Assembly: GCA_945643635.1 (NCBI GenBank)
Contig: CALZFC010000249.1
Coordinates: 257,501-321,500 of the forward strand
From: Allodiplogaster sudhausi
Taxonomy: Eukaryota > Nematoda > Chromadorea > Rhabditida > Diplogasteridae
Length of the DNA stretch: 64,000 nt
Direction of reading: 5' to 3'
The notes beneath the pieces were generated by a model. The model worked only from the letters and a program-made list of their open reading frames with translations. It made no database searches and was not told where the DNA came from. Below, piece after piece: positions 61,238 to 64,000 of this stretch. Position numbers and translations under genes: made by a program. Position 1 is the stretch's first letter, and every line of letters starts with the position of its first letter.

Positions 61238-63769
61238 CTCTCCATCGTGCAGTAGTCGCTTTTTGCTGTGATCCTTGTCCGGGACGCAGAAGACAGCGAG
61301 GCTGCCCGAGACGGCGGCGCCGTGGAAGTAGCTGAAGAAGGATTGTAGAGAGAATAGTCGTTTGTGCTGCTGAGCTGGACACTTTCAAATGATGACAATT
61401 GTTGCGCGGCAGATATGCATACAATTCACGAGATAACTCTATCTCTGACGTCTTGCACTTCTCTCTCTCTCTGTCTTTCTCTCTCTACCCTTCCCTCTCT
61501 CTTTATCTCATTCTCTCTACCTTTCTCTCGCTCTCGTTCTCTCTACCTCTCGCTTCTCTCCATCTCTTACCGTGCAGTCACTGAGATGGCCAGGCTACGA
61601 GGATCAAGAGCGTCGTCGTCGACCGACAGCACCGCTTCGTAGGCAGGGAAAGCTGATTTTGAGAAAGAACTTTTTCTTCCGTTCAAATTAAATTTTTTTA
61701 TTGTTAATTTTACCATTCAATGTATTCCCTATTACATTTTTTAAGGAACCAAAATGGAAGATAAATTATCCAGCGCAATGGTTAATTAATGTTTCACGCA
61801 AGGTGTGTTTTTTTTAAATAAAAAATTCAACTCTATTTTTCTACATCGTGTTCTTCATTTAATCTACAGTAGATAAAAAAGTAACAAATTGGTAAATATA
61901 ATATAATTTAAAATATATATACCGTAGTCGTTTACGATAAAGTGAGCGACGCCGAAAACGTTGCGATGTCCGGGAGCGCGCGCTTCAATTCTGAAGAGGA
62001 CGCATGAAATTGTTCCTTTGTGAAAGTTCCGAAATAATCATAACTCAAAGTACAGCAAATTCCATCTCATCACTCTAGAAACTCCGAAAAGCTTAGTTAT
62101 TGAAGGAATATACATACATATATGTACATCGCCTGTACGCTTTCTGGCCTTAAAGTTGCTTGAGAATTTATTTTTAAAAAAAGGAAAAGATAACTCGCCA
62201 ATATTGTGAAAAAATATTATAGCTTACATGTAGTAGGGAACTGTGTAAACATGCTGTATTCTCTCTTCTAAATCATATCGGAATTAAAAACAATTAATTT
62301 GACCCGTCATGTCTGTACATGCATCCATGAACATATAAGTGCAGAAGTGCAGATAAATTATACGCATACATATGTAGTAATCAAATAAATTGTTCTTAGA
62401 ATTAGCAATATACCTTTACCTCTTTTAATGATACGTCATAGTAATTCTTTAGTTTACAACTCTGGGGATAATAATAGGAACATGTAAGCGCCATATATGT
62501 ATATATAAATGACAACATGTTCTTCGTGATTGGTACGACCGCGGTAACTTTCTTTTCTGCCTAGATCAGACTCACCTCCATTCGCCGTAGAAGAGATGTG
62601 CCGGCAGCTCGAAGGAGACGCGCGCGAAGCGGCCATTCTCAGCGTGCACCACGCGGCGACGCAACTCGAAGTTGCCCGGATTCTGGAATAGGGAGAGAGA
62701 GAAGGTGAGAGAGAGAGAGGGAAAAAAGAAGAGAGAGACGGAGGGAGCGAGAGAGAGTACGAAAGACAGAGAGAGGGAGAGTGACAGGGGACGACAGTAG
62801 AGAGGTAGAGAGGAAGGGTAGACTAAGAAGGTGGGCACTCGAGGTACACTAGAGTGGACTAGTCAATGATGGCTTCGGTACATACATACCAGCAGCACGA
62901 ATTGAATGGGCCCATCGTACAGCTCGCCGTTCGTCGTCAGTGGCAGGGCGCGGACGTTGACTGGAAAGGATTCGAGAGGATTCGCTTTGACGTTCACTTT
63001 AATGCGTGAAACTCAGCAGTTGTCTAGACATTTGCACATTTTCCTGACCAATGCAGTCACAACTCCCTACATCACAAGTGCGTCGTCTCTCTCTCTCTCT
63101 CTCTCGCCCATGAGATAGGCAAGATGTAGCGAATTTTTGGCTCATTTAAAACGACGTTGATTAAGATGCTAGCTTTGTATATTACAGTAATCTAATTTTT
63201 TTATTTGAAGGACAAGGTTTGTATATTTTTTAAATCCACTATTGCCATTATGTATACATTGCAGTACAAAAGTGAGAAAACAAATAAAATTGCATCTTTC
63301 TCTGTGAGAATATGTGTGACTGCAGTACCTGGTGGTTCTGCTAACAAGCCTGCCTTGAAAAGGGAGAGAACGAATGTTTGGCAATTAGCAGGAGCAATCA
63401 CGCCTCCACATAACAATTCCATTATATTTACAATTAGTTTACAGCACAATAGTATGAAGATAAGTATATTTTTGTTTGAATAAAAAAAAAATAAGAGTAA
63501 AAGAAATAATAAGAAGTAAAAAAGAATTACAAAAAAATCTACAGTAAGAGAAAAAAATGCCCAACCTCGTTCGGCCGCCCGATAATCTGGCCGATCGACG
63601 TAGACGTGCACGACGCGCACGTCGGGTAAGAGTGGCAGACGAGCCACGAGGTCAGAGTGACCGCTCAGCGAGAGGGTCAGAGACGCAGAGGAAGCGGCAG
63701 CAGAAGAGGACGACTCGGAAGGAGAAGCAGCCGATGGCGGCAGCGAGAACGAGAGGGAGTGAGCGACGC
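61238..63769 (-). CDS. alpha-2-macroglobulin/CD109/TEP family protein, MG1-MG3 exons (partial)
   Basis: Six minus-strand exons join without a frame break: 63769-63566, 62960-62890, 62682-62576, 61990-61923, 61652-61571 and 61331-61238. All have AG acceptors and GT donors. The product reads as the end of MG1 (SASLTLSLSG), then the MG2 signature HVYVDRPDYRAAERVNVRAL, PIQFVLLNPGNF and LFYGEW, then MG3 with FPAYEAVLSVDDD, SLAISVTARYFHGAAVSG and SLAVFCVP. The VYVDRPDYR block corresponds to the VYTDKPIYKPG motif of the family. These proteins are secreted or GPI-anchored protease traps or opsonins. The gene starts beyond the right edge. The next exon after 61238 (rest of MG3) was not found before 58.2 kb. 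MG4-like exons on the same strand lie at 384-2013. Confidence 0.8.
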
Positions 63770-64000
63770 CTGGGAGGAGCATCTATTTTTTTTGTACACC
63801 TATTTAGTTATAACTAATTAAATAATTAATTTGCTTATTTATTTTATTCCGTTTAGTACGAAAAAATGGCAAACTAAAAATTGTTCTCGACATTTACTTG
63901 ATTTAAAAAAGCGAAATACAAGGCCCATAATGTAAAAAAAAGTAAATTGTTATTTAATCAAATAAGTAAATAAATAAATAAAATTAGATGAATATAATGA
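63770..64000. other. right edge, AT-rich, probable intron
   Basis: AT-rich DNA ending in tandem AAATAAAT. It precedes the acceptor CCTCCCAG of the first visible A2M exon and is probably intron. Confidence 0.5.

Overview
The window looks like a piece of an invertebrate nuclear genome, most likely a nematode. This rests on three things: short GC-rich exons separated by AT-rich introns with TTTCAG or TTTCCAG acceptors, start codons placed directly after an acceptor as in trans-spliced genes, and CR1- and RTE-type retrotransposon remains. I cannot name the species. The most visible property is the huge number of CT/GA microsatellite tracts in almost every intron and intergenic gap; most long open frames here are only Ser/Leu- or Arg/Glu-rich shadows of them.

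Layout, left to right. Positions 384-2013 (minus) hold three exons that look like macroglobulin domain 4 of an alpha-2-macroglobulin (A2M)/thioester family protein. Positions 8849-10706 (minus) hold a phase-consistent chain of seven exons of an unrecognised, partly proline-rich protein. Positions 10.7-18.9 kb are intergenic and rich in CT tracts. Positions 18857-20281 are an inverted-repeat element. Positions 20330-29242 (plus) are a complete ten-exon rhodopsin-type GPCR of the GnRH/AKH/corazonin receptor group.

The 29.2-46.9 kb gap is a transposon park: a TA-flanked MITE, a folded-back RTE 3' end with a 14-bp target duplication, a 1.86 kb nearly perfect foldback with TTAA ends, and a CR1-like LINE with an intact ORF1 and a twice-frameshifted ORF2. 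Positions 46906-58185 (plus) are a second, paralogous ten-exon receptor. It lacks a usable acceptor before the TM5 exon and has a one-base frame change just after NPILY. A Tc1-like MITE lies at 60785-61120. Positions 61238-63769 (minus) hold six clean exons of an A2M-family protein covering the end of MG1, MG2 and most of MG3; its N-terminus lies beyond the right edge.

The receptors form a diverged same-strand tandem pair, probably peptide-hormone receptors at the plasma membrane. A2M-like exons sit at both ends on the opposite strand in the correct domain order. Either one very large A2M gene contains both receptors in an intron, or two partial A2M genes flank the pair. No prokaryotic features, CRISPR arrays or rRNA genes were seen. 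Three tRNA-like sequences look like SINE heads rather than working tRNAs.
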